A program made the translations under genes and the position numbers. Shown here one piece after another: positions 1 through 11,678 of a stretch of DNA of 64,000 bases (its first letter is position 1; every line of letters begins with the position of its first letter). The notes beneath the pieces are model-generated. The model was not told where the DNA came from. It saw nothing but the letters and a program-made list of their open reading frames with translations, and searched no databases. Origin of the DNA: Cantharellus purpuraceus. Taxonomy: Eukaryota; Basidiomycota; Agaricomycetes; Cantharellales; Hydnaceae. Location: contig JALBUN010000012.1 in the NCBI GenBank assembly GCA_025174535.1, positions 434,001 through 498,000 of the forward strand, written 5' to 3'.

Positions 1-2063
1 TTCTGTGGCCACCCTTGTAGTGGGAACTGCTCGGAGGATCACAGCTGTACAACTCGTTGTGCGAGGCCTTGCCGTCGAGCTTGCGAACATGCCAGTTGCA
101 AGCAAGCGTGCCATGTGGTTTGCGCGCCATGCGCCCAACCTTGCTCTTGGACTTGTCCGCATCAAGGAGCGTGTCCAGTACCGTGCGGTAGCATATGTGC
201 CCGACTACCTTGTGATGTTCGGTGTCTCAAAGTTTTATCTTGCGGTCACCAGTGTCCCTCATGTGAGTTCGACGCTTTCATTTGTATACGTTCTTTTTAA
301 AAGGCAGTACAAGTGTGCGGCGAACCTTGCAGCATCTGTGTCTCGTGTGCGCCCTCGGAACGCAAAGGCGACATTGTCGATCTCATTTTGCAGACAACGA
401 TGGAAGAACTTGAGCCAGGTGACACACTTAATACTCTCATATTCACCCTATCTTGCGGGCATTCGTTCACAGTAGAGACCCTCGATGGCCATTGCGAATT
501 GGATAAGTTCTACAAACGTTCGGCCAATAAGTGGCTCGGGTTTGCGATACCTGACCCTGGTTTTCGAAGTGCTCCTGTCTGTCCTACTTGTCGCTTCCCT
601 ATCAGCATACCAAGGTATGGCCGAGCTATTAAACGAAGTACGTTGGACTTGGCAGAGAAGAATGTGACGTCGGACATGTCTCATTCTCTCGAGGATGTGA
701 CGAAAATGCTCGATGCTTTCGAGCAAGTAAAAGCACAAACCGCCGTTGCGCAAGCCATTGCAAAGATCGCGCCCACCAACAAACTTCTATCCCATGCTGA
801 CATGGAAGATATACCACGACTACAAAGCAAATATCTACAGAACAATTTAGGTCGCCCCATCCCTGTCCAACTCTTCCGTCTTGCTGGTAGGAGTAAGAAG
901 AAGCCGCACTGTATCCCACGACCTCTGGGTGAGGTGTGGAAGAACATCACGAACCTTCTTTTTCAAGCATACTCCCTTGCCATTGATGTAGCATCGCAAC
1001 GTCCTCCCCATATCGTCGCATACGAGAATGCATTTGCGACCTTGTACCAACAGGAGCTTCAGGGCTTCATTAACAATCCTGAACGCGGACCTCCTCAGCC
1101 AACTGAGAACGCTATGCGTGTGGCTAGGATCAAAGTTGGCCAACCTCCGCCCCGTGCAGACAAAAGATTTAGGTGAGACGATCTCTTGGCTCTAGACGCA
1201 AATAATGCTGAACGGCGCCACTAGCGTGGAAGCTCTGTGGCTTTCCATCAGTATTCGTTTTCTTACGGCTGAGCTGGCTGAAAGTATGCTGAAAGCCTTG
1301 GAGCAGAATGCGAAGTGCCCCTCCTTGTACCGCTTTGTCTGGGCAGGTTTCGTCCGTTTCATTTATCTCTCCTGCTGCCAAGATGTCCTTTTGGCCCGAG
1401 ATACAGCCATGAAGTCAGAAAGTCACCGGCAAATTGCCTCTTCGGGCCTCCTGGAGCTCAGGGCGACCTTTGAGCTATTACGTTTCAATGTTCAAATGTG
1501 GGCGCAAAAACCACACAGTCAAGAGGAACGCAATGCTTTGCTAGAAGATGCTAGGAAAAGTGGTCTAGAAGCAAGGGAACTTGTCCAGCGCACTCGACGG
1601 AACTTTCTCTCCTCTCGGCAAGATGACACCGAGAAGGTATATCAGTGGATTGACGAAAATCTCTCAGGGCCAGCTATGAAGATCCTGGATCAATGGAGTG
1701 CGCTCGAGGCTTCCATCAGAGCAGGGGTATTTTATATCCCTGTGTCACTGGACGAGCTTACCCAAATTGTGACTGCATTCAATTTCACGAATAGAGGCCA
1801 TTGGTATTCATGCCCAAATGGACATGTATACGTTATTGGGTACGTTATTGGAATTGTGCCAACGTTATTAGCCACTCAGTAGTTTCTTCGGAAGCGACTG
1901 CGGTGGTGCTATGCAAGTAGCCACTTGTCCAGAATGTGGATCGGTTATTGGAGGGACAAACCACCAACTAAATACTTCAAACACGCGCGCCGAGATCATG
2001 GACAATGTTGAGCGTAGCCAAGGGGTCGAACCAAGTCCATGGGAATGGAATCGTGATGCGTAG
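1..2063 (+). CDS. NFX1-type zinc finger protein (ZNFX1-like), C-terminal part
   Basis: Partial gene, cut by the window start. Exons 1-262, 314-1172, 1225-1839, 1895-2063 (introns of 51, 52 and 55 nt) give 634 residues with continuous phase. The first 90 residues are Cys-rich repeats of the NFX1 finger type (CGHPCSGNC, CGHQCPSLCGEPC). A long helical region follows. The last 60 residues hold an RZ-type finger: GHWYSCPNGH, then after the third intron DCGGAMQ and CPEC. This order is that of ZNFX1-family proteins, which normally carry an SF1 helicase upstream; the fission yeast relative Hrr1 works in RNAi heterochromatin. The helicase part lies outside the window, so its presence is inferred. Role: probably RNA helicase/RNA silencing or surveillance. 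Confidence 0.85.
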
Positions 2064-2121
2064 ACATTGGCTTGATGAAGTACATCGTACATGTAACCGA
2101 CGAACGCAGCTTAGACTCAAT

Positions 2122-4428
2122 TCAGAAATCAAACCCTTCCTGCTTGAATCTATCTAAGCTTTGGCCAGGTTTTGCAGCTTCCGCCAGGTCCTCACGTTCC
2201 ATGGACACAAAACACTTCCGCAATGTGTGCCACAATTGTGCACTTTTATCGCCGCCGACCGACTCCTGCATCATGAGAGCGCTGAGGAAATGTTCCGCTG
2301 CCTCCTTGTATGCACCAATGTTCAGACCTAATATAACGAGATCAATCATACGATGCAAAATGGACGGTTGACACTCACACGCCACTCCGACGTTATAGAT
2401 TGCCCGAGTGTAAGTTGGCCTGAGCTGTAGCGCTTCACGATACACCCCTAGTGCCTCCTCGGGTTTCGATCCATTGGAAAGGCATGATCCCAGCCGATTC
2501 CATAATAGGTAATCCTATCACGGGGTCAGATATCAGCGGCATGGTGTACAAACAATTCGTACTTTTGGTCGTGCTGTCAAGGCACTGCCAAAGCAATCCT
2601 TGGCTTTATCGAACTCTGCGCTGGTATAGAACAAAACGCCGAGTCCAATTTGGACGTCAGGATCCAGAAGCTCTTGAAGATGCTGTTGGCGCGCAACCGC
2701 AAGGAATGCATTAGTGACATGGTCGCGTGAAGCCCATGGTGAACTTGGCGGAGGGCTCTTAAGTTCTTGAGGTACGAGAGATGGAAACTTCGAAAGAAGC
2801 CACCGATGAAGTGTTGTGTGCGACGCACGATCAAAAGATTCATTGGTGTAGGAGATAGCAAGTGACTGTCAGCAGTTCACATTAAAGCCTGCCAGAACAC
2901 AACAGAAGACTCCCTACTTACAAGCATACCCTCCCCGCTGTCACCTGCTTCCTGTGCCCGACGAACACCTTCCGACAATGCCCGCATAGCGGCGTCCTCT
3001 CGCTCATCCATACTGCGAGTTTCTCCAAGCAAGATCCAAGCTTCATATCCACCTTCTCCGAGATCGCCTTGCTGTATAGCAGCCTCAAGTAAAAGGGCAG
3101 CCTTTGTTAGTGAGCCATTCTGGTCCAGAAGATGCTTGGCTCTGCCAAGGTTTGAGGCATCTTCGATAAGATGTGGGTTATTGGGTTCTGGGATTCAACT
3201 TTCAGCGAATCTAAAACACCATACAACCGTAATCTCACCAAATTTGTAAGGCCCTAGAATGGGTATTCCTTCATCATCAAACTTAGCGGTTTGAAAATCT
3301 TCGTCCTGTCCAAGTCCGTTCTTCCACGCGTTCTCCATATCTTCTCCATAGTCAAACTCATCTCGCTGGGATTGCATGATCTGATTATACTCAGCCTCCC
3401 ACTTGGCAAGCTCGTCCTCCGAGGGCGGAATTTCAGAGTTTTTGAGGCGATCCCACACTCTACACATTACGTTAACTCAATGAATTATACACTATGCAAA
3501 CACTTACTTCTGAAAGTCAGATAGATAGTCAACTTCTTCTGCATCTCCCGCTTTTCCTACAAAATCCGAAATCTTTGCTCTTTCAAAGGCGGACTCCAGA
3601 GACTCTGTATCGTCCTGAACTTCTACTATTCGAGATCTTTCTTCGGTCACAGAAGCAGCAGCACGAGTAAAAGCCGCCTCAAAATCAATGTCCGCAGCTT
3701 TGCCCTTGCCTTTAGTATCCATGTGCGTAAACTCTTGGTCCCAATACATGGTAGGAGGTCCTCTGGGCATAGAAGTAAACGATGGTTGGAAGAAGGCAGG
3801 GCTTTGATGATAATCGTTGATGGAACCTGTCACCGACGTATTCACTGGTTGACCTTCGTGAAAGCCGAAAGAAAACCCACCGTTAAGAATTGACGTAGTG
3901 TCACTGAAACGGGAAGTGGAAATTCCCACCGGTTTGTTTCCGAATTCGTCAGACCACTTTGAATTGGATGGCATAGAGATAGGCATCTTCATTCCCCAGT
4001 GAGATGGATCAGCCTCTTGTGTGGGCAAGCCAGGTGGAATGGGCATATGTATACTTTCCAGTAGCCGATGACTTGCTGCAGGAACTGGTGTCTGGAAACT
4101 TGAGCCCCCAGGGCCTGAGTCAAAGAATTGTCTAGCCATGGAGAGATCAGCTGCATTGAGGTGGCCAGTCGCACTGGGGGGAAGATGGCGCAGCTAATCG
4201 GTACATGGGAAGTGAACAAAGGAAGGTCATCTTGTTAGAATAAACGTACTCGGGAAGAAGAGGGTCCCTCGACTCTGTCCTAGCAAGTAAGTTAGTCAAT
4301 GGAGGTCACACAAGACGCTAAAATATACATACTCGTTGGAGGCTCCTATCGCCCTCAGTGTGTTTCAACACCTGCGACAGAGGGTTGGACGTCGTTGCAC
4401 ATTCTGCGCCAGATATAAGAGACTGCAT
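2122..4428 (-). CDS. PEX5: Peroxisomal targeting signal 1 receptor Pex5
   Basis: Eight exons on the minus strand: 4428-4333, 4279-4250, 4193-3508, 3459-3239, 3187-2922, 2865-2563, 2514-2379, 2327-2122; 647 aa, phase consistent throughout. The N-terminus MQSLISGAEC matches fungal Pex5, with Cys10 as the conserved Cys ubiquitinated for receptor recycling. WxxxF-type motifs (WSDEF, WDQEF) in the disordered N-terminal half would bind Pex14/Pex13. The C-terminal half is TPR repeats (for example YEAWILLGET, LGVYREALQLRP, LNIGAYKEAAEHFL) that bind the PTS1 tripeptide of matrix enzymes in the cytosol. The start is fixed by the conserved Cys-containing first exon, which only splicing reveals. Its start codon is 166 bp from the divergent phosphoesterase gene, so the promoters probably overlap. 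Confidence 0.95.
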
Positions 4429-4594
4429 AGGTACTATGAAGGAGTGAGGGCGCAAAGGGTACCGGCAATTTACAAGCCCGAGGGGCTAAGGCCATCGCTG
4501 AGTCACCACGTGTTCATAATCATAGTCCCATACTTTGATTCGTACGGAGTGACTTTGCGAGTGTGATCGTGGATTAACTGCCGTTCTGCCAGAA
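4429..4594. promoter_or_regulatory. Divergent promoter region, PEX5 / phosphoesterase gene
   Basis: The 166 bp between the two start codons must hold both 5' leaders and core promoters. No factor site is named with confidence; there is a CACGTG E-box core at about 4506-4511. The extent is defined by the two gene models only. Confidence 0.5.
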
Positions 4595-5926
4595 ATGACA
4601 AGTGCTGGATCAATCACAACTCCATTTGCTACTGTTCACTTGTCTTACGATCCTAACACACCTCCATCCCATCCTGGCCCGCAGTGGACGAGGTTCGTGT
4701 GTCTGAGTGACACACATAGCCAATGTTTCGCAGTGCCACCCGGAGACGTGCTACTGCATTCCGGAGACCTTAGTTCCTATGGAAAGGTTCAGCAGTTGAA
4801 GGTCACTATGGACTGGATTAATGAGTTGCCCCATCCCATCAAGATTGTCATCGCTGGCAACCATGATGCAAGTCGTTAACATTCCCTCCTGACTTCCTGC
4901 TTAGTCTCCTCAGTTCTCTCTTGATACTGAATGGTATGAGGGCCAATGGGTCGGATTTCATAGGCCAAAGGAGGTAAGTATTGTCTGCATAATTTTTGAG
5001 ATTTATCTAGAGGCTAGGTTCGGCACGTCCAATTTAGGATACGAAAGCAGCGAAGAGTCTTATGATGGGTGATAAAGCACGTCGTAGCGGTGTCATATAC
5101 CTGGAGTATTCAAGTGTAGAAATACAAGCAAAGCGAGGTGGTCGATCGTGGAAAGTATACGGATGTCCGGTATGTTCCAATGCTCTCCATCTGGTAGACT
5201 ACATGATCAAAGACATTAGGGTTCTCCTTGGTTTGGAGGTAATCAGTTTGAGAAACATATTGTGATGCAGCATTGACAGTGAGATCGACAGGGTGGGCTT
5301 TTAACTACGAGCGCGGCGAAGAGGGAGAGAGTTAGTATCTACCAGCAGCATCGGTTCCGCAGCTGATTGTCTCCTGAAGTGATTCATCAAGATATTCCTG
5401 CAGAGACTGACATCCTGTAAATGAGCCTTAATAGCAAGGGTAGAGTTGCTCACAAATGTTCAGTCTTACACATGGACCTCCCGAAGATATCCTTGATGTA
5501 GTGCATGATGGCACACATGTCGGCTGTACAGAGCTGATGCAACGGGTCAAACAAGTCCGTCCGGCATTGCACGTCTTTGGGCACATACATGAAGGTTGTG
5601 CTCTTGCCTTCTAGATATTGACGTAGTCTTGCTGACTTGCACATTACCAGATCGCGGTGTCAGAATGCACACATGGTCCTCATTAGAGCCAGAATGGCCT
5701 GTATTATCTGGAAGGCACATGACCATTTTTGTCAATGCCGCTAATATGCCCTCTGGTAGGAAGGCCGCCGAGGCGAGGAAGCAGGGTGTACGTCTGTTTC
5801 TTAAACTGCCTCGGTGCCGCCTCACTCTGTCCTTCAACTTGACAGATTACACCTGTAGTTGGTGGCCCTGGCTTTCAACCCGTTATAGTGGATCTGTTTG
5901 ATCCTGTGGCTGGATTTGAAACCTAG
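4595..5926 (+). CDS. MPPED1/2-like metallophosphoesterase
   Basis: Nine exons: 4595-4867, 4914-4973, 5038-5169, 5220-5238, 5292-5330, 5380-5416, 5464-5594, 5651-5787, 5846-5926; 302 aa. The calcineurin-like metal site is complete: SDTH (motif I), GDLSSYG (II), GNHD (III), LTHGPP (IV) and GHIHEG (V). This order and the VYG..PW..WAFNY segment are typical of the MPPED/239FB group of cytosolic phosphodiesterases; the natural substrate is unclear. The first intron starts with GCAAGT rather than GT; no GT donor keeps the GNHD motif in phase. One junction (5169/5220) yields a doubled GCPGSPW where relatives have GSPW, so that 19-nt exon or its neighbour may be slightly off. Family assignment is firm, exon detail less so. 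Confidence 0.85.
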
Positions 5927-6047
5927 GTGCATTGTATGTTTCGTTTGCTTCTAAGAAGATTTTATTTCATTGTTTTGACGAGTAAAAAATTCAATATGTC
6001 GACTTTTATAGGCTCGGACCGGGCTCGGAGTAGACCTGGGAAAGCTC

Positions 6048-6054
6048 TGACTCA
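6048..6054. promoter_or_regulatory. Gcn4/AP-1-type site TGACTCA upstream of the dehydratase gene
   Basis: Exact TGACTCA, 232 bp before the start codon at 6286. Gcn4 (Cpc1) binds this heptamer in amino-acid biosynthesis promoters, and ILV genes are known general-control targets in other fungi. A heptamer can occur by chance, so function is inferred from context. Confidence 0.5.
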
Positions 6055-6192
6055 CGGCTTTGGTAGCTATGCTTAGCATACGTCATAGCCAGGCCTACCA
6101 ACTCAGTTGGTGTATCCACTATGGACTATTCAATCGGTGCTTGTGTGTGTCCATATTTAGACTACAAGCTCACGTGATGCTTCATACTTCCG

Positions 6193-6216
6193 GGACACTG
6201 GTCAACTGGTTAACCT
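6193..6216 (+). repeat. Short dispersed repeat, copy A
   Basis: A 24-bp block containing GGTCAACTGGTTAACC is identical to 11457-11480; similarity extends a few bases on each side (ACTTCC upstream, TTTG.AAA downstream). It lies 70-93 bp before the dehydratase start codon. Confidence 0.7.
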
Positions 6217-6285
6217 GTTTGTAAATGAGGCGAAAGGCTTTTCGGCTTCTCTCATCCCCTCTCACGAGAAACAGTAGCTTCAACC

Positions 6286-9035
6286 ATGGCTCCCGGTGTC
6301 GTGGAAATGTACTCCTCTCCTTCACATTCTCTGTACATTATAACTTGACTGTCAGTCTTTGTTTCCAGTTATTCTGTGCCTAAAGCACAAGTAGTTTCTT
6401 GTAACAATGTACAACTTAACAAATTCTCAAGCAAGATTACTCAGGACAAGGTCAGGCGGAGTACTGCCAATGGTTCGTGGAAATGACCATCTTTCACAGG
6501 CTCGCGGAGGGGCCCAAGCAATGTGTACGACCTACAGGGCGCACGTCTCGTCGTTCATTCTCATGCCCTTGTTTATTCAGTATACGCGGTAGGGATTACC
6601 GAGGAAGATATGAACAAACCGCAGATTGGAATAGTGCCCATTTGGTGGGAAGGAAACCCCTGCAATAGCCACTTGCTTGACCTAGCGCGAGAAGTGAAGG
6701 AAGGATGTAAATCCGAGGGACTCGTTGGCTTGACGTTTAACACTATAGGTTCGAAGATTCTTCTATGGTATGCCTTATTCTAACACAAATCTAGGTGTCA
6801 GGTGCTGTATTCAAGCGTGTTGAAACGCGTTTCCTGCTGACATTGCATGGAAAGTGATGCCATAACGATGGGAACTGATGGTGTGCCAGATCCACAGCTG
6901 TATATGTGTAGCTAATTAGCCATAATGTAGGCATGCGATACAGTTTACCATCAAGGGACCTCATAGCCGACAGCATTGAGTCAGTAAGTTGGCGCACCGA
7001 CGAATTTTACAGGTGCCTCTGAACGTTTGTGCGTATTCTAGGTGGTGATGGTAAGGCAGCATCATTTTCTCTGTCTTTTGCATGATTTCACGGCAATATC
7101 AGGCACAACACTATGACGGTAACATCTCGATTCCCGGTTGCGACAAGAATAGTTAGCAACAGCATGATATTTTGTGACTTTATTTGATTAAACATGGCCT
7201 TTTACAGTGCCCGGCTGTGTCATGGCTGCAGCCCGACACAATCGTCCCACAATTATTGTGTACGGCGGCACAATTTCTCCGGGCGTGCGTCGTGTTGACT
7301 GTCCAGGTATGGGGTTCAAGAAAGGCGAGATGGTCAATATTGGAGACGCTTTTGAATCTTATGGTTAATTCTCTCTTCTGCCTTCAGTATAGTTTGATTT
7401 ATCCCGACTCAGGTGCCTATTTGACTTCATCCATCACTGACGAGCAGAGATTCGATGTTGTCCGTCATGCCTGCCCCGGACCTGGGGCTTGTGGTGGGAT
7501 GTATACGTAAGTATAGTCATGTCTTCCAGATGTCCACACTCAAAGGGATACAGTGCAAATACGATGAGCTCTTGCCTGGAGGTGCTTGGAATATCGCTCC
7601 CATACTCTGCAACAATTCCGGCAACATGGCCTGGTGGGTCATCTGACTAACCAGCTTGGAATCACTAATATATTTAGTTGTTGTTCAGAGAAGAAGCAAG
7701 AATGTGTTCGGGCAGCTGCTTACATAAAGAATCTACTTGCTAGGGACATTAAGCCTCGGTCTGAAATATTTTATCAGATAGTGTGCTCATTCACCGTGCT
7801 AATATGCCTTCGAGCAGCGATATCCTCACTCGCAAAGCTTTCGAAAACGCGATTACCATTGTCAATATCACTGGTGGATCCACAAATGCCGTACTGCATT
7901 TGCTGGCTATGGCACGCGCTGCCGAAGTCCACCTAAGCATCGATGACTTCCAGATTATTGCCGACCGAACACCTTTCCTGTGTGACCTCCGTCCTTCAGG
8001 GCGGTACCTCATGGAAGATTTGCACAAAGTCGGGGGGATGCCAGCTCTACTTAAGTATTTGTTGAGCCACACGTCTCTGATCCACGGGGACCAGATGACC
8101 GTCACTGGTAAAACTTTAGCCGAGAATCTTCAAGGTGTGCAGGAATTGGAGTTCACCAACCAAGATGTGGTTCGCCCTCTGGAGAATCCAATCAAACCCA
8201 CTGGCCATTTGACTATCTTGAAGGGTAACCTTGCTCCATCGACTGCGGTGGCCAAGCTGACTGGAAAGGAAGGCTTGAGATTCGAGGTCAGTACTTGTTT
8301 TTGTGATTCGCAGTTTGATCACCGTGTCTATACTTTGCTTGTGAAGGGTGTCGCAAAATGTTTCGATGTGTATGTCCGATAGCTTTATGTCCAGTCGACG
8401 CTCTTACAAACCCACTGCAATAATAGTGTGGACGATTTCTACCCAGCTCTTGAGAGGGGTGATATTAAACCAGGTACTGTTGTCGTTTTCCGATACCAAG
8501 GTCCCAAGGGTGCCCCTGGTATGCCCGAAATGTTAGGTAGGACAAATGTAATACCTGATTTTGCTCTGGCGGCTTTGATCATCTATTCCTTAGGTCCTAC
8601 GGGCGCCATTATGGGTGCTGGATTAGGGACCAGTGTTGCATTGATTACTGACGGACGATTCAGCGGCGCATCGCGGGGATTCATCATTGGTCATGTTCGT
8701 GTAATACCTTGGTGCCAACGATTGCTGAAGTGACGGCGAGTTGGTATTAGATTACGCCGGAAGCGCAAGTCGGTGGGCCAATTGCGCTCATCAAAGACGG
8801 GGACAATATCATTATCGATGCAAAGACGAGGAATATCGAGTTGCTAGTTGATGACGCAGAACAGGCAGCTCGTCGGAAGGAGTGGGAAACGTCTGGGAAG
8901 AATGCGTTGAGAGAGCGGCGAGGAGTGCTTTACCGTTATGCGCGGGACGTGGCTGTGAGTACGACATTGGTGAGTATTGCCTAATTCTAACGTGTTGGAC
9001 AAAAGCCTGCGAGTGAAGGAGCGTACACCGATTAA
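6286..9035 (+). CDS. ILV3: Dihydroxy-acid dehydratase (valine/isoleucine biosynthesis)
   Basis: Nineteen exons: 6286-6308, 6369-6450, 6500-6524, 6581-6748, 6795-6801, 6855-6880, 6931-6983, 7042-7050, 7103-7151, 7208-7363, 7413-7506, 7554-7633, 7689-7758, 7818-8286, 8347-8369, 8427-8536, 8594-8694, 8751-8954, 9006-9035; 592 aa with every phase matching. It is an IlvD/Edd Fe-S dehydratase converting 2,3-dihydroxy-acids to branched-chain 2-oxo-acids. The cluster cysteines are in NPCN, GCDKN and [11 protein letters not shown]; other landmarks are [16 protein letters not shown] and VGGPIAL. Exons 5 (7 nt) and 8 (9 nt) are micro-exons required to restore the motifs around [12 protein letters not shown] and the residues before QHYDGN. 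No mitochondrial presequence is evident (MAPGVVEIYSVPK), so this may be a non-mitochondrial paralog. Convergent with the next gene (214 bp). Confidence 0.95.
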
Positions 9036-9249
9036 ATTCCTGGCAGTTGTGCTCATGTCAATTGTTCTTGTCATTTTAGAAGATGTACATTACGAAGGAA
9101 ACTGTTGCAATGCCTGCGCAGCAGCCACGTTGAAACAGATTGTCAGTGAGAGCGATTATGCAAAAGACCTCGTATCAACATTCAACACGAAGGAAAGCAG
9201 TCTTAAAATACATGATGGTCTACTGTTAGACGTGTCTGCTGCAGATATA

Positions 9250-10968
9250 TCATGGTGTTTCGAATTGGTCCGTAGCAGAGGAATGAGCGACCCTGTTGCT
9301 GTCTGGCTGAACCTTCAAAACAGAAGTCGAGGCTACAGCAATGAATGGTGATGTAGAAGGATCCATATGGGGATGCGACTGAGCACGCGTCGACGGGGCA
9401 ATACTGGACCATGCTGTACCCGCTGGCACAGTATCTAGTGGATGTGGTGGTAATGTGTTTGCGTCTTTTCCAAACAAGTATTTCTGATGTTCGTGTGATC
9501 CCCGGACAACGGCTGGGTCTGGGGGGAGAATGAATGGAGTTTTGCCTTTCTCTGGGTGGCCCTGATGGCGACGCCTACGACGCCGCAGGAGGAGAAAGAG
9601 AGCCACCATCCAAGCAAGGAGGACACACGCTCCTGATATCACGCCGGCAATTACGGGGATGTTCGAGGTAGAACTGTCAGGAAAGAAATGAGCCTGTTAT
9701 GAAGCACGACAAAAATGTAAGAATAGCATTTACATATGCTTTATCGAAGTCGGGGGTTCTACCGAAGTCGAGATCCAGGACGTCGAGACAAAATAGTCGA
9801 GATCCAAGTAAAACGTATCAAGAGTATTAGTTATTGTTACTGTATGTCGCTCAAAATGTAATCCGCCGGCCCAATACTAGATCAGGCATGTGCATGAAGG
9901 ATTATGCATTGACAGGGCCAAGATGACTAACCAAAAGTGTTTGTGGACGAAACGAAGGAGCTGAACCGTTCAGAGAGACAGAGGGTTGATCGTCGATTTT
10001 GACGGTGAATGTTCCATAAGCTTGGTCGGTCGCGCCATATAAAGACAGAGCGTTGCCTAGGGACGAACTTGAGTATCATCTTGTGATATGCGGCTAAATC
10101 CTGCGCACCGGTGAAGGATATCGTTGCCTGTGCTCCCTGGAGTTGCGATGCACTATATTATGAGTGTCAGGAAAATGCGGAATGTAAAAGTGGTAGACGT
10201 ACTGCAATGTTGAATTGAAGTAGGATGATGAGGAAGAACTAGAGGTTTTCCAAGCAGAAGTCGATGGAGCATATGCAATAAGGGCCGATGAATCATCAAT
10301 AATGGAACTCGCGGACTTAACACTGAAACACATGCAACACCTTCAGTGCATACTTTTGGGAAGATAAGGCAAGGAACTATGACACACCTACCATCTCCGT
10401 CTCCAGTGGTGAACGTGATAAAATCAATGTCCACAGATGTCCCATTTTCAGTGTTGGTGAGAACAAGTTCATGTGTCTCGCTTGATAGGCTGGGTACACT
10501 GAACAGGATTTGTTGAAAGCCGGCATTACCGGAGTTCATAGCACTGTGCGACGTAGTCTTCCCATCTAATGTCACATTGAACGATTCATAGCTGGGGCGT
10601 ATGGTACCGAATAAGTAGATAGCGTCCCCAAAGAATGAAATAGAAGCTGTAGTGCCCTGCAAGCCACGTCGTAGAGTGAGTAAATTGAACCAGTACGAAC
10701 GTAAATGTCAGACTTGCACTGATGCTCGTGGTGTGAAAAGTGGCTCCGAAGTAGTTGGAAAGCTGAGGATCTGAAAGGTTGGTATCCACCCATCCTGGGC
10801 TGTATATGATCTTATAAAAAGCTCAACGACCAGTTCCATAAACTGTTGAAGCGTAAATTACCATGGGGCTACTGTCATCCACTGTTGGAACGTGTTATAT
10901 GCCATAACTGACAGTACTACAAAGATAAAGGCGTGTATGCACTGACCTGTGACATTATAGATAGGCAT
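9250..10968 (-). CDS. Single-pass membrane glycoprotein with two extracellular beta-sandwich-like modules
   Basis: Nine exons: 10968-10947, 10881-10831, 10794-10697, 10656-10388, 10322-10203, 10152-10109, 10056-9932, 9876-9734, 9673-9250; 431 aa. The N-terminus MPIYNVTVDDSSP has no cleavable signal, as is common in this basidiomycete family. Two similar modules follow (FFGDAIYLFGT..FNVTLDG and ISFTGNALSLYGAT..FTVKIDD), then DYFVSTSW and one hydrophobic segment at about residues 295-317, then an Arg-rich stop-transfer (RRRRRRH) and a Pro/Ser-rich cytoplasmic tail. Several N-x-S/T sites suggest N-glycosylation. The same architecture recurs in the gene at 26081-28121. Function unknown; a cell-surface or wall-sensing role is only a guess. 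The donor after exon 4 (GTGTGT) was chosen for phase and is the least certain junction. Confidence 0.75.
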
Positions 10969-11678
10969 GCTGCGGCTGCAAGTGATGCTTCTTCGACACC
11001 TGAGAGGAGGTTAAACACAGCACGCCACCAATGCGTGTGTCTCCTGGGTAAGACAAAGGGGGTTGGGGTTTCAAGTGAGCCAAAACCTTGAACTTGAAAA
11101 GTGCAAGCGTTCTCTCTCACATATGATATGGTGATTTAGTCTTGAAACGCTGTAAGGCTTACAAAATTCCGCACCCGGACACCATGCGCTTTGACCACTG
11201 CTTACGGTAGACCGAGTAGGATTGCCTAGGGAGTGAAAGAGATACAAGTTTACAGCAATCCGCTGGCAGCCTAACAGAGAGGGAGTGGATAATGATGGTT
11301 ATCCACATTGCTAGTTTACACCTCTGCTGTACTTAAAAGCTGGGAACTAATACAGGGCTTGCGTCATGGGAAAAGAGTTGAATGAACTATGCTACTAGCG
11401 CCTACCACACACCGCGGAAGTACTTTCTCATACGGAGTACTTCCGGTGTACTTCCCGGACACTGGTCAACTGGTTAACCTTTTTGCAAACTTGCTTCGAC
11501 CCGTGGATTGTGATTACTGTACCAAGTAGTAGTTTATTTGGTCGTTCCTACTTGTAACACTGTAGAATAGCAGCCGATCTATGATTGTGCATTTGTCACA
11601 TGCCCAGATTAGAAAGGAAGATGGGAACTAGAAAGGTACGTAGTCGTCTGAGATCTAGCCAACAACCACGTATGTCTT
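10969..11678. other. Intergenic region upstream of the glycoprotein gene, 3' of hexokinase
   Basis: 710 bp without a convincing gene. It contains copy B of the short repeat at 11457-11480. Short ORFs here lack coding character. Confidence 0.6.
11457..11480 (+). repeat. Short dispersed repeat, copy B
   Basis: Identical over 24 bp to 6193-6216, same orientation, containing GGTCAACTGGTTAACC. It lies about 490 bp upstream of the divergent glycoprotein start and 200 bp from the hexokinase stop. Confidence 0.7.

Larger units (their letters stand above)
5927..6285. other. Intergenic region, 3' of phosphoesterase and promoter of the dehydratase gene
   Basis: No coding region seen. It holds a TGACTCA site (6048-6054) and one copy of a short dispersed repeat (6193-6216), both annotated separately. 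Confidence 0.6.
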
